From Hahella sp. (GTDB lineage Bacteria; Pseudomonadota; Gammaproteobacteria; Pseudomonadales; Oleiphilaceae): 64,000 nt of DNA. Made by a program: the position numbers and the translations under genes. The notes below the pieces were generated by a model that had not been told where the DNA came from, made no database searches, and saw only the letters and a list, made by a program, of their open reading frames with translations. Location: the NCBI GenBank assembly GCA_028280065.1, contig JANQMN010000139.1:62001-126000 (forward strand), in the 5' to 3' direction. Every line of letters begins with the position of its first letter. The first letter of the stretch is position 1. This document shows, in pieces, positions 1-8,164 of this stretch.

Positions 1-459
1 CGGCTCTGCTTCCATCGCTTTTTGTTCCCATTGCAGACACAGCGAATGGGTGAATTCCATGGCGGGCTGAGTTACTTCGGTAACCTCATTGTCCTGTTGC
101 GCACCGTAATAACCGACTGCTGACGCTGAAACCAAAACTTTAGGCTTTTGCTTGAGCTTGCCGATGAGGTTAATGACCGCTTCAGTAGTCTCAATGCGGC
201 TGGCAAGGAGCTTTTCCTTGCGAGCCTTAGACCATCTGGCATCGGCAATGGGTTCACCTGCCAGATTAATGATGCCGTCCAGTGATTCGCCGACCTGATC
301 AGACGTTAACTGGCTTACCCCCTGGCATTTTTCACCCAAGAGTTTTTTGACTGTTTCGGGACGGCGACTGAAAACAATGACCTTGTGCCCGCTGGCGACT
401 AGCGCACGACAGAGTCTTCTGCCGATGAAGCCGGTGCCTCCGGTAACCAATATGTCCAT
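1..459 (-). CDS. TIGR01777-family NAD(P)-dependent epimerase, N-terminal part
   Basis: The N-terminal 153 codons of a short-chain dehydrogenase-like sugar epimerase of the TIGR01777 (YfcH/SulA-like) group are present; the gene runs off the left edge. The ATG at 459 has GGGAG ten bases upstream (470-474). The protein opens with the dinucleotide-binding glycine motif VTGGTGFIG, followed by a basic VIFSRRPE segment. Further on come INLAGEPIADARW and SASAVGYYG, which are characteristic of this family. The catalytic C-terminal part and the DUF1731 tail lie outside the window. The family is cytosolic and its substrate is generally unknown, so only the family is called. Confidence 0.9.
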   Translation of the reverse strand, partial: MDILVTGGTGFIGRRLCRALVASGHKVIVFSRRPETVKKLLGEKCQGVSQLTSDQVGESLDGIINLAGEPIADARWSKARKEKLLASRIETTEAVINLIGKLKQKPKVLVSASAVGYYGAQQDNEVTEVTQPAMEFTHSLCLQWEQKAMEAEP

Positions 460-615
460 ACTATAAAGTCTCCCTTGTCTCTTAGTCTTGGCGGTTAATG
501 GTTAAACTGCTGCGAAGCTTATTTTTCCAGCGGAAAGGTAGGGCAGCAGTATAAGTGTACCTCACGACAGCCTAAATGCTCGGGCAGATAGCCAATTTGC
601 TTCGTCCAAGAAAAT

Positions 616-1020
616 TTACCGCTGTTCAAGCCCGGCCTGATCGCAAGACATTCCTATGGTTTGAGTCACGATTTCTCCAACGGTTTTCACGAAAGCCGGA
701 TGTTCGCCGATTGGCTGGAGAAGATCTAAGGTAGCGATATTCAATCGCTGGCGTAAATCGTCGAGTGCCTTTGGCAGGTCCTCTCGCAGATGTTTGCCGG
801 CAGCAAAAAATAAGGGTAGTACCGCAATATGCTTAGCGCCTTGTGCGATGGCAGATTCTACCGCTTCATCAACGGTCGGCCTTGCCAGTTCCATATATGC
901 CAGGCCGACGTTGCGTTGCAAGGTGGCTACGTGATCGTATAAGTTTTCAAAAGGTTTCGCCCATCGCGGATCTCTGCTGCCATGAGCTAATAAAATGGTA
1001 TAGTCGTAATTTGGTTGCAT
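616..1020 (-). CDS. Short CbiX/SirB-family (sirohydrochlorin chelatase-like) protein
   Basis: A 134-residue single-domain member of the CbiX/SirB superfamily, whose members insert Co2+ or Fe2+ into sirohydrochlorin. The first candidate metal-binding histidine lies in LLAHGSRDP near the N-terminus and the second in AAGKHLREDLP about 70 residues later, as in the short (CbiXS-like) forms. The length fits one half of the two-domain chelatases. No other tetrapyrrole gene lies near it, so the substrate is not indicated by context. It could be a diverged chelatase of unknown metal preference. It is divergent from the DUF924 gene at 1111. Confidence 0.8.
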   Translation of the reverse strand: MQPNYDYTILLAHGSRDPRWAKPFENLYDHVATLQRNVGLAYMELARPTVDEAVESAIAQGAKHIAVLPLFFAAGKHLREDLPKALDDLRQRLNIATLDLLQPIGEHPAFVKTVGEIVTQTIGMSCDQAGLEQR

Positions 1021-1110
1021 CGATAATGTTTCGCCAGTTTCTACTTAGTCAGTATACGAAAAGCCACCTAAAATAGCCTTATCGGAAACCTCTACGGGAG
1101 ATTGAAACAA

Positions 1111-1716
1111 GTGTGGACTGCAGATGAAATTGTCGCCTACTGGTTCGGCCCCCCGACGGACGATCAAATTCCTGATGCCGATATTCGCCGACGGTGGTTT
1201 CAAGGAGGTAAACCTTTTGATCGGGAAATTCGACGCCGGTTTATGAGCAGTATTGTACTCGCTGCAGAAGGAGGATTCGATTATTGGCTCCCGGCGCCTG
1301 CGGGTTACCTGGCAATTGTTTTGATACTCGACCAATTCAGCCGCCATGCCTATCGAAACACATCCATCGCGTACGATTATGACCGGCAAGCCAGAAAAGT
1401 CTGCCGCGAAGGCCTGGATGCCGCCGTCGATGTCAAGTTGACTCCGATTCAACGGGCGTTTTTCTACATGCCGCTAAAACACTCCGAACGCCTTCCCGAT
1501 CAAAAAGATAGTGTAACCTTGCACAAGCAACTACTAGCCAATTGCCAAGACAGGGAAGCTGATATCATCGCCGGTTTCGTCCAGGTCGCAGAAGAACACC
1601 TGGAAACCATAAAACGCTTCGGCAGATTTCCACAGCGAAACAAAATACTAAAACGTGGCTCAAGATCTGAAGAAATAGACTTCTTGGATCAGAAATCGAA
1701 TACCTTTCGGGCTTGA
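1111..1716 (+). CDS. DUF924 family protein
   Basis: A 201-residue protein of the DUF924 (YPO4030-like) family, an all-helical TPR-like fold of unknown function. Family hallmarks are visible: YWFGPP near the start, RRRWFQGG, then LAIVLILDQFSRHAYRNT, and the HSER signature in MPLKHSERL. I prefer the GTG at 1111 because GGGAG (1096-1100) is ten bases upstream; the alternative TTG at 1102 would sit one base from it. The C-terminal end (about 30 residues, rich in Lys, Arg and Ser) is not strongly conserved in the family. It stands alone, followed by the tRNA-Gly repeat region. Confidence 0.85.
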   Translation: MWTADEIVAYWFGPPTDDQIPDADIRRRWFQGGKPFDREIRRRFMSSIVLAAEGGFDYWLPAPAGYLAIVLILDQFSRHAYRNTSIAYDYDRQARKVCREGLDAAVDVKLTPIQRAFFYMPLKHSERLPDQKDSVTLHKQLLANCQDREADIIAGFVQVAEEHLETIKRFGRFPQRNKILKRGSRSEEIDFLDQKSNTFRA

Positions 1717-1782
1717 TCTAATAATCATCCAAAAAGTGGATCTACATAGGAGTACGAGGATTTAAGAGTAATTAGGAAGAGC

Positions 1783-2058
1783 AGAGCGGGAAACGTGACT
1801 GGATAGGACCGGCTTCCGGTGGCAAGCGACCTGTCGCGACCCCAACTAAAATAGTGGAGCGAGCCAGTATATTGTATAGAAAGGGTTTCAAAAATGAGTT
1901 AGAAGAAATGGAGCGGGAAACGAGATTCGAACCGGCCGACGCTCGGTCGCGACCCCAACATAAAAAGTGGAGCGAGCCAGTATATTGTATAAAAATGGTT
2001 TCAAAAAAGAGTTAGAAGAAATGGAGCGGGAAACGAGATTCGAACTCGCGACCCCAAC
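1783..2058 (-). repeat. Tandem copies of the tRNA-Gly 3' half
   Basis: Reading the minus strand downstream of tRNA-Gly, the 3' half of the tRNA recurs twice. Copy B (about 1909-1959) keeps GTTGGGGTCGCGA, then a 14-base insertion, then GTTCGAATCTCG and TTTCCCGCTCCA. Copy A (about 1783-1846) keeps GTTGGGGTCGCGA and GTTTCCCGCTC but has lost the T loop. The spacer is also repeated: the 26 bases at 1966-1991 recur identically at 1853-1878, giving a 113-base period. Similarity decays with distance from the true tRNA. The arrangement resembles the 3' tRNA-derived repeats after E. coli tyrT (rtT), but the sequence is unrelated as far as I can tell. Confidence 0.9.
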
Positions 2059-2097
2059 CTTGGCAAGGTTGTGCTCTACCAGCTGAGCTATTCCCGC
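2022..2097 (-). tRNA. tRNA-Gly (anticodon GCC)
   Basis: A 76-base cloverleaf with the CCA end encoded. The acceptor stem pairs GCGGGAA with TTCCCGC, the D arm contains AGCTCAGCTGGTAGAGC, the anticodon loop is CTTGCCAAG (anticodon GCC), and the T arm contains GTTCGAATC. It is transcribed on the minus strand from the promoter at 2300-2328. Partial copies of its 3' half follow downstream (1783-1959) and a decayed 5' half precedes it (2240-2259). Confidence 0.97.
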
Positions 2098-2293
2098 ATA
2101 ACTTTCAAACTAATCACTGTGTTCCAAACGCAACGCAGTGTGAACGGAAGAGCACGCTTTTTATATGTGCTCATCCCAGCCACAAATCGCAGATTTGTGC
2201 CGCTCCGCAGGGCAAAATATATTTTGCTTTATCCCGCTTCGTCCAACTGAGCTTTCCCGTAAGTTGCCGAACGAGGTTGTCCGGCAAGAAAGA
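2098..2293 (-). other. Long structured leader of the tRNA-Gly transcript, with a tRNA 5'-half remnant
   Basis: About 195 bases lie between the predicted start site near 2293 and the mature tRNA. In transcript order there is a TTGCCG/CGGCAA hairpin, then CGGGAAAGCTCAGTTGGACG (2240-2259), which matches the acceptor and D-arm half of the downstream tRNA with a few changes. Next come a perfect 16-base palindrome GCAAAATATATTTTGC (2212-2227) and an 8-base-pair hairpin CACAAATC-GCA-GATTTGTG (2181-2199). No anticodon or T arm follows the remnant, so this is not a functional second tRNA. It may be a processed leader or a small RNA. Confidence 0.6.
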
Positions 2294-2299
2294 GCGCGC

Positions 2300-2328
2300 A
2301 TTATAGTGACTCTTCATACTGCTGACAA
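2300..2328 (-). promoter_or_regulatory. Sigma-70 promoter of tRNA-Gly
   Basis: TTGTCA (2323-2328) and TATAAT (2300-2305) on the minus strand are separated by exactly 17 bases. They are followed by a GC-rich GCGCGC discriminator typical of stringently controlled stable-RNA promoters. This is the best consensus promoter seen in the window. Confidence 0.85.
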
Positions 2329-2456
2329 GGATTAATTTCTGCCTTTAAACACAAGCGATTGCTTTAACACCAAGTGCTATTACATTGAATACAGGCATAT
2401 TTCATACGATGGGCTACACTTGCTAAGGAGTAGTCCAATTTACATGCGGAACCTTT

Positions 2457-3383
2457 ATGGCTGGCGTTCTTGATACCGTTGATCAACGGACCAAACTGGT
2501 TGGCGAAAACCGACTTGAATTACTGTTGTTCAAATTTGGCGTGAAGCAAACCTTCGCCATCAATGTATTTAAAATTCAGGAAGTGCTAAAGCTGCCGAAT
2601 CTGACCAAGATGCCCCATCGTCATCCCGTCGTTGTTGGGGTTAGTCACATACGGGATACCACCGTTCCGATCATTAATCTTGCCCAGGCTATCGGTTTCA
2701 GGCCTACCCCCGTAAATGACGATTCCACCATCATCGTCACCGAATACAATCGCACGGTGCAGGGGTTTCTGGTGGGTAGTGTTGACCGCATCGTTAACAT
2801 GAATTGGGATCAAATTTTGCCGCCGCCAAAAGGAGCCGGTCGTTCACATTATGTAACGGCAATCACCCATTACAACGATCAACTGGTCGAGATAATCGAT
2901 GTGGAAAGAGTACTGGCCGACATTCGGCCATATAGCATGGATGTGTCTGCTGAGATCCTAACCGATGATTTTAAGGATATTGCCGCAGGTAAGGAAATAC
3001 TGCTTGTCGACGACTCCCCTGTTGCCATCGCTCAAGCCACCGGGACTTTGGTCCAGTTGGGGATCAAAGTAACCACTGCCAAAAATGGTCTGGAAGCTTT
3101 CAATCTGCTAAAAAATTGGGCGGATAGCGGCATCAATGTTCCTGAAAAATTAGCGATGATCATTACCGATGCTGAAATGCCTGTAATGGACGGGTATCGG
3201 TTGACGACCGAAATACGTAGTGACCCGCGATTTAAAGATCTCTATGTCGTCCTGCACACTTCGCTAAGTGGAAGCTTTAACAACGCGATGGTCGAAAAAG
3301 TGGGTTGTAACCGTTTCTTGTCTAAATTTCAGCCTGATGAACTTGCTAAGGCGGTTCAGGAAAGGCTGGAACAATTGAATTAG
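2457..3383 (+). CDS. cheV: Chemotaxis coupling/response protein CheV
   Basis: A 308-residue CheW-receiver fusion that couples chemoreceptors to CheA and is tuned by phosphorylation. Residues about 15-165 form the CheW domain (FAINVFKIQEVLKLP, then GVSHIRDTTVPIINL). Residues about 180-305 form a receiver with acidic pocket LVDDSP, phospho-acceptor Asp in ITDAEMPVMDG, the Thr/Ser switch in LHTSLSG and Lys in LSKFQ. Start and length are standard for CheV. The ribosome site is weak; an AAGGAG at 2425-2430 lies 26 bases upstream. A nine-codon frame at 2444-2473 overlaps the start. No other chemotaxis gene is adjacent. Confidence 0.96.
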   Translation: MAGVLDTVDQRTKLVGENRLELLLFKFGVKQTFAINVFKIQEVLKLPNLTKMPHRHPVVVGVSHIRDTTVPIINLAQAIGFRPTPVNDDSTIIVTEYNRTVQGFLVGSVDRIVNMNWDQILPPPKGAGRSHYVTAITHYNDQLVEIIDVERVLADIRPYSMDVSAEILTDDFKDIAAGKEILLVDDSPVAIAQATGTLVQLGIKVTTAKNGLEAFNLLKNWADSGINVPEKLAMIITDAEMPVMDGYRLTTEIRSDPRFKDLYVVLHTSLSGSFNNAMVEKVGCNRFLSKFQPDELAKAVQERLEQLN

Positions 3384-3484
3384 TTTTTCGAAAGCGGTTA
3401 TTCCTTTAACTTTGCCCCATGATGCTTGTTCTGTTCTCTTCCTGACCATAGACTCCTTTCCATCAGCAGCAAAAGGAAAAAGCT

Positions 3485-4291
3485 ATGGAGTCACTGACCG
3501 TCCAACAACTGGCGATATATCCCATTAAATCCTGTCAGGGAATTTCACTCAGTACGATGGCGCTTTCGGAATGGGGGCCGGACTTGGACCGGCGCTTCAT
3601 GCTGGTTGATCCGAACGGTAAATTTGTGACCGCGAGGCAGCACCCCAAAATGCTGGCAGTGCGCTTGGCAATGCAGATGCAGGGTCTATTGTTGTCCGCT
3701 CCAGGAATGTCTGATATCGCAATCTCGCTGTCGCTTTTAAATACCGAACAATCGCCGGCGGCAGTCAAAATATGGAAAGACAGCGTCACTGCGATACAGG
3801 TTAATGGTGAACTGGATGAATGGTTTAGCGATTATTTGGGAGTTGCGGTCCGCCTGGTGTTTATCCCTGAAAACAGTTTTCGGCAAGTCGATCAAAACTT
3901 CTATTCAGCGCAACAACGGGTAAGCTTTGCCGATGGTTTTCCACTCTTAATTACCCATCAAACTTCGTTGGAAGAGTTAAATAGCCGACTGGAGCAGCCT
4001 GTAACCATACAGCGATTTCGCCCGAATATCGTCATTGCGGGAGGTGAGGCCTGGGCCGAGGACCGTTGGAAGCATCTGCAAATAGGGCAAACAGAGATCG
4101 AACTTGTAAAACCTTGCAGTCGCTGTGTCATGACGACAATCGATCCGCTTAAGCTGGAAAAGGCGAAAGAACCGCTATCCACCCTGAGCCAATACCGGAG
4201 GACATCGCTTGGTGTGATTTTTGGTCAGAATGGCGTCAATCTCGCTCCTGGATTAATCCAGGTAGGAGACCCGATAGTGGCATCTTGCTGA
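3485..4291 (+). CDS. MOSC domain-containing protein (YcbX-like)
   Basis: A 268-residue protein with an N-terminal MOSC beta-barrel (starts SLTVQQLAIYPIKSCQG, DRRFMLVDPNGKFVTARQHP) and a MOSC domain from about residue 125. The conserved cysteine expected to bind the molybdenum cofactor sulfur appears in KPCSRCVMTTIDP. Relatives such as E. coli YcbX and eukaryotic mARC reduce N-hydroxylated compounds with Moco. E. coli YcbX carries an added C-terminal ferredoxin domain; this protein ends without one, so it would need a separate electron donor. The ribosome site AAAAGGAAAAAG precedes the ATG. Confidence 0.88.
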   Translation: MESLTVQQLAIYPIKSCQGISLSTMALSEWGPDLDRRFMLVDPNGKFVTARQHPKMLAVRLAMQMQGLLLSAPGMSDIAISLSLLNTEQSPAAVKIWKDSVTAIQVNGELDEWFSDYLGVAVRLVFIPENSFRQVDQNFYSAQQRVSFADGFPLLITHQTSLEELNSRLEQPVTIQRFRPNIVIAGGEAWAEDRWKHLQIGQTEIELVKPCSRCVMTTIDPLKLEKAKEPLSTLSQYRRTSLGVIFGQNGVNLAPGLIQVGDPIVASC

Positions 4292-4351
4292 GTATGACCC
4301 ATTCGAGAAATGACTGACTGACAATTAAATGAAGAGAGTGAAAACAAAGCA

Positions 4352-6265
4352 ATGGCATTGTGTAGGTTAAAGGAAGTCTCGCTGGCTTTCGGTACGGCGG
4401 CGTTGTTGAACCGTGCAGAGCTTGTGATCGAGCCACAGGAACGGATCTCGCTGATAGGACGCAATGGCGCGGGCAAGTCGACACTTCTCAAGGTGATCGA
4501 GGGGGCCGTTAATCCGGATGAAGGCGAAGTGATTCGGTCTACCGATCTTCGGGTATCCTATCTGCCCCAACAACTCGCGGTGGCAGAGGATATGACGGCC
4601 TTCGCCGTGGTTGCGCAAGGTCTCGCTACTGTGGGTAAATGGCTGGAGGAATATGACCGGCTTTTGCAAGCCAATCAACAGGTTGATATGCAACGACTGG
4701 AGAACTTACAGCATAAAATAGAGTCAATGGATGGCTGGCGGTTACAACAACGGGTTGAAGCAGCCCTCCAGCGCATGGATATTCCCAAATCGACGCCCAT
4801 GGCGGAACTTTCCGGCGGTTGGCGACGTAGAGTATTTTTGGCGCGGACCCTGGTTTCGGAACCGAACCTTTTACTCCTGGATGAACCTACCAATCATCTG
4901 GACATCGAAATGATTCAGTGGCTGGAGGAGGAGCTTCTGCAGTATCGCGGCGGCCTGCTATTTATTTCCCACGATCGCATGTTTATCGATCGGCTTGCCA
5001 CCCGCATTGTGGAGCTTTATCGCGGAACGTTGATGTCCTGGCCCGCACCTTATGCAGCCTACCTGGATAAGAAAGAGCAGACACTTATAGCGGAAGAAAA
5101 GGAGTGGGCGCGGTTCGACAAGAAATTGGCCGAAGAGGAAGTTTGGATTCGCCAGGGAATCAAAGCCCGTCGTACCCGCAATGAGGGCCGTGTCCGTGCT
5201 TTGCAGACCCTCAGGGATGAACGCCGTCAGCGTCGGGAGAAGGTCGGTCAGGTAGAACTGCGGATCAGCGATGATCAACTGTCCGGGAAGATTATTGCAG
5301 AGTTCCATCAGGTACAGTTTGCTTATCCGGAGGGCGGTAACATTGTGAACGGCCTGGATTGGTCCATGTTGCGAGGCGACCGGGTCGGGCTGTTAGGTCC
5401 GAACGGATGCGGTAAATCGACATTTATAAAACTCATTCTAGGCTTGCTTGAGCCCACTGAAGGTAGGATCAAACGCGGCAGCAAGCAGCAGGTGGCATAT
5501 TTCGATCAAATGCGCGGCCAAATAGACTTGGAAGCGACGGTGTGGGACAACGTCGCTAAAGGCAAGGATTTTATTCAGTTCGGCACCAGGGAGATTCATG
5601 TATCAGGGTATTTGCAAAGTTTCCTGTTTGCACCCGAGAAACTGCGCACACCCGCGAAAGCGTTGTCAGGCGGCGAAGTAAATCGGCTGCTATTGGCAAA
5701 GTTGTTCACTCAGCCCGCCAATATATTGGTATTGGACGAGCCGACCAATGATCTGGATATGGATACGCTGGATGTATTGGAAGACTTATTGGCGAAGTTT
5801 GATGGGTCGATTCTCCTGGTATCCCACGACCGGTCGTTTATGGACAATGTCGTGACCAGCACCCTGGTGTTTGAGGGCAATGGGCGGATCACCGAATATG
5901 CCGGTGGCTATTCCGATTGGTTGGTGCAACGAAAACCCCCGATCAATGCGTCTGCAAAAAAACCGGGTGCCAGGCTAGACGCTGCGCCGCAAAAGTCGAA
6001 CAAGCCGAAAGATTCTACGGAAAAGACCAGGAACGATCAGGGAAAGAAGAAACTCAGCTACAAGCTGCAACGCGAACTGGAACAGATACCTCAGCAGGTC
6101 GATGCGCTGGAAGCTGAAATCGCCGCGTTACAGGAAGAGGCCAACCGGCCGGGATTTTATGAGCAGGATCACGCTGTGGTGAATGAAAAGTTGCTCAGCC
6201 TTACGCAGAAAGAGCAGGCGTTGGAGACCTTGATGGAGCGCTGGCTGGAACTCGAAGAAATGTAG
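4352..6265 (+). CDS. uup: ABC-F ATPase Uup
   Basis: A 637-residue soluble duplicated ATPase of the ABC-F family, without membrane segments. The first cassette has Walker A GRNGAGKST, signature LSGGWRRRV and Walker B LLLLDEPTNHLD. The second has GPNGCGKST, LSGGEVNRLLLAK and LVLDEPTNDLD. Between them lies the charged inter-domain linker rich in Arg (ARRTRNEGRVRAL). After about residue 525 a Lys-rich stretch leads into a C-terminal coiled coil (ELEQIPQQVDALEAEIAAL) typical of Uup, where it binds DNA. Uup limits precise excision of transposons and is implicated in ribosome and replication-fork functions. Confidence 0.96.
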   Translation: MALCRLKEVSLAFGTAALLNRAELVIEPQERISLIGRNGAGKSTLLKVIEGAVNPDEGEVIRSTDLRVSYLPQQLAVAEDMTAFAVVAQGLATVGKWLEEYDRLLQANQQVDMQRLENLQHKIESMDGWRLQQRVEAALQRMDIPKSTPMAELSGGWRRRVFLARTLVSEPNLLLLDEPTNHLDIEMIQWLEEELLQYRGGLLFISHDRMFIDRLATRIVELYRGTLMSWPAPYAAYLDKKEQTLIAEEKEWARFDKKLAEEEVWIRQGIKARRTRNEGRVRALQTLRDERRQRREKVGQVELRISDDQLSGKIIAEFHQVQFAYPEGGNIVNGLDWSMLRGDRVGLLGPNGCGKSTFIKLILGLLEPTEGRIKRGSKQQVAYFDQMRGQIDLEATVWDNVAKGKDFIQFGTREIHVSGYLQSFLFAPEKLRTPAKALSGGEVNRLLLAKLFTQPANILVLDEPTNDLDMDTLDVLEDLLAKFDGSILLVSHDRSFMDNVVTSTLVFEGNGRITEYAGGYSDWLVQRKPPINASAKKPGARLDAAPQKSNKPKDSTEKTRNDQGKKKLSYKLQRELEQIPQQVDALEAEIAALQEEANRPGFYEQDHAVVNEKLLSLTQKEQALETLMERWLELEEM

Positions 6266-6375
6266 TTTGCTCGTAAAATACCAACGTTAATTGCGCTTTC
6301 GAACCACCAAGAATCCGCTACACTGTTTGTTAACTATCCCGACCTTGACGACTCCGAGTAGGAAGCCAGAGTACT

Positions 6376-7059
6376 ATGCGCGTTTGTTATAAGTTTACCT
6401 TTGATAATGGGCGTAAGATCGAGCACTGCGTATCCACCGATGAAGAGGAAAGGGAAGCGCCTGCAGAGCGGGCCGAATGGACCCAGCTAAGTCATTGTAA
6501 ATGCAGCAACTGTCCGCTGCAGGAAAGCAAGGTAAGCCACTGTCCCGCAGCGCTTGATATGCAGTCCGTGGTTGAAACCTTTCAATCCGAACCGGCGTTT
6601 CAGAAGGTGAATGTCGTGGTCAGTGCCAGCGAACGCACCTATGAAAAACGCACGGGACTGGAAGAGGGGCTTCGGTCTTTAATGGGGCTTGTGATGGCGA
6701 CAAGTGAATGCCCCATATTAAAAGAGCTCCGGCCAATGGCTATTCATCACATGCCTTTTGCCACATCCGAAGAATTTATCCTGCGTTCGGTGTCAATCTA
6801 TTTGATGCAGCAGTATTTTGTCATGCGCGATGGCGAACCGCCGGATTGGGAACTAAAGAACTTGGTCGAACGGAACCGGCGGCTACAATTGGTCAATCAG
6901 GCATTATGGCAGCGTATTCACTCGGCCTGTGAAGCGGATGCAAACCTAAAAGCCTTGCTGAGTTTCTTTTCGCTGGCATCCAGCGTCAGCTTTTCGTTGG
7001 AAACCCAACTGCAGAAGCTGCGGAAAACCTTTGAGGCGGGCGAGTTCAAACCTGTTTGA
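6376..7059 (+). CDS. DUF6901-like protein with a cysteine cluster
   Basis: A 227-residue soluble protein of no known function; the pattern SLMGLVMATSECP, LRPMAIHHMPFAT and YLMQQYF suits what I recall of the DUF6901 family, but this is from memory. Its N-terminal third carries a compact cluster of potential metal ligands: His40, Cys41, Cys43, Cys46, His55 and Cys56. The rest is predicted mostly helical, with repeated LEEGLRSLMG and LKALLSFFSLASS segments. It follows uup by 110 bases and has its own AGGAAG ribosome site. The spacing and intergenic composition suggest a separate transcript. Confidence 0.75.
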   Translation: MRVCYKFTFDNGRKIEHCVSTDEEEREAPAERAEWTQLSHCKCSNCPLQESKVSHCPAALDMQSVVETFQSEPAFQKVNVVVSASERTYEKRTGLEEGLRSLMGLVMATSECPILKELRPMAIHHMPFATSEEFILRSVSIYLMQQYFVMRDGEPPDWELKNLVERNRRLQLVNQALWQRIHSACEADANLKALLSFFSLASSVSFSLETQLQKLRKTFEAGEFKPV

Positions 7060-7081
7060 TTCGCCGCCATTCGCAAATTTT

Positions 7082-7516
7082 CTAGTTTCGATCTTTCATG
7101 CGCACTGCCAGCACGTCGCATTTCGCTCCGTGCAAAATGGCGTTAGCCGTAGATCCCAATAGTAACTGCAGCCCATGCCGGCCATGACTTCCTACAATTA
7201 CCAGATCGACCTTATTGTCTTCCGCGTAGCGATGGATTTCGTTTTCGGCACGACCAATAAGAACTGCGTACTCGGCATTCTCAATGTTCTGCTCGGCAAT
7301 AATGCCTTGCAGCCGCTCAGAGCTGCGTTCCTCAAGCTGTTGCTGAATATCGCCTAAATCCAGCGGGATATCCCCGCCATAGGCATAGCTGATAGGTTCA
7401 ATAACGTGCACCAAGCTTATTTTGGTTGGCGCCAAACGGTAAAGAGAGAGCGCTTTATCCAACACCTGATCACTTTCATCGGTAAGATCAATTGCCACCA
7501 TCATATGTTGATACAT
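7082..7516 (-). CDS. Universal stress protein (UspA family)
   Basis: A 144-residue single-domain Usp. It begins with YQHMMVAIDLTDESDQVLDKA and carries the ATP-binding signature G-2x-G-9x-GST as GSHGRHGLQLLLGSTAN near the C-terminus, so it belongs to the nucleotide-binding branch. These proteins are cytosolic and raise survival during stress. The gene is convergent with the DUF6901-like gene (22 bases between stops). A TATTCTCC-derived GGAGAATA site lies just upstream of its ATG. It is monocistronic as far as can be seen. Confidence 0.93.
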   Translation of the reverse strand: MYQHMMVAIDLTDESDQVLDKALSLYRLAPTKISLVHVIEPISYAYGGDIPLDLGDIQQQLEERSSERLQGIIAEQNIENAEYAVLIGRAENEIHRYAEDNKVDLVIVGSHGRHGLQLLLGSTANAILHGAKCDVLAVRMKDRN

Positions 7517-7666
7517 GGTATATTCTCCTTTACGGGTCGGACAGGCGTCTATGAAGAAGACGTACCCTAAGTCTGGCGCGTTCTACTAGTTCGGTCAATC
7601 AATGCCTGAAACTGTTGTCTGCGCTAGTAGCTCTTGCAAATATTAAGGTTAACAAAGGTTCCGGTT

Positions 7667-8164
7667 GTGTCATCCGCTTGGCTTATCTCTATCTGCGCCA
7701 TCACGTTTGTCGTCGGTTCGGTTTTCTGGATTTTGCCGAGCCCCGCCGACCGCCGTCGCATGCAACTGCGTCAAAAGGCCTATCAAAATGGATTTCGGGT
7801 TAAACAGCTGGATTTCGATCAGGCAAAGGCGCTTTTAAGCTTGCCAGGCGGGTTTTTCGAAAATGCCATGGAATCCGGATTGATGTATTACTACAAAACC
7901 GACCGGTTCCATCGGTTTGCTACCCTTTTTCCCGCCACCAGCAAATTGGTTGGATATGCGACGGAAAGCGGTTGGAACTGGTGGGCGTTTACTGCCGGGG
8001 AGCGCTGCGAAGCGCCTGCGCCGATGGCGGAACCTATTCCGGAACTCGACGATATCGTAGGTCTGCGATTGAGTAAAAACGAGGTGGGGTTCTTTTGGTA
8101 TGAGCGCGATCGGGGAGAATTCCTCGATCCGCTCATGGAGAGATTAGTGAAGGACTTCAGCTAG
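7667..8164 (+). CDS. Hypothetical membrane-anchored protein
   Basis: I do not recognise this protein. From the GTG at 7667 it has 165 residues; AAAGG at 7654-7658 is eight bases upstream, which makes this start better than the TTG at 7634. An N-terminal hydrophobic segment (about residues 4-22, ending in FWILPSP) is followed by a basic DRRRMQLRQKA stretch and a soluble domain rich in Trp, Phe and Tyr (ESGWNWWAFTAGERCEAP, GFFWYERDRGEFLDPL). It is probably anchored in the inner membrane with the domain outside. Its last eight bases overlap the 3' end of the convergent gene at 8157. Confidence 0.7.
   Translation: MSSAWLISICAITFVVGSVFWILPSPADRRRMQLRQKAYQNGFRVKQLDFDQAKALLSLPGGFFENAMESGLMYYYKTDRFHRFATLFPATSKLVGYATESGWNWWAFTAGERCEAPAPMAEPIPELDDIVGLRLSKNEVGFFWYERDRGEFLDPLMERLVKDFS

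Noticed and set aside
1909-1959. Second tRNA-Gly gene
   Set aside because: Only the 3' portion is present, with an insertion that breaks the T stem and no acceptor 5' strand, D arm or anticodon.
1783-2058. CRISPR array
   Set aside because: Only two to three units with a 113-base period, and the repeated sequence is the tRNA-Gly 3' half. No cas genes are nearby.
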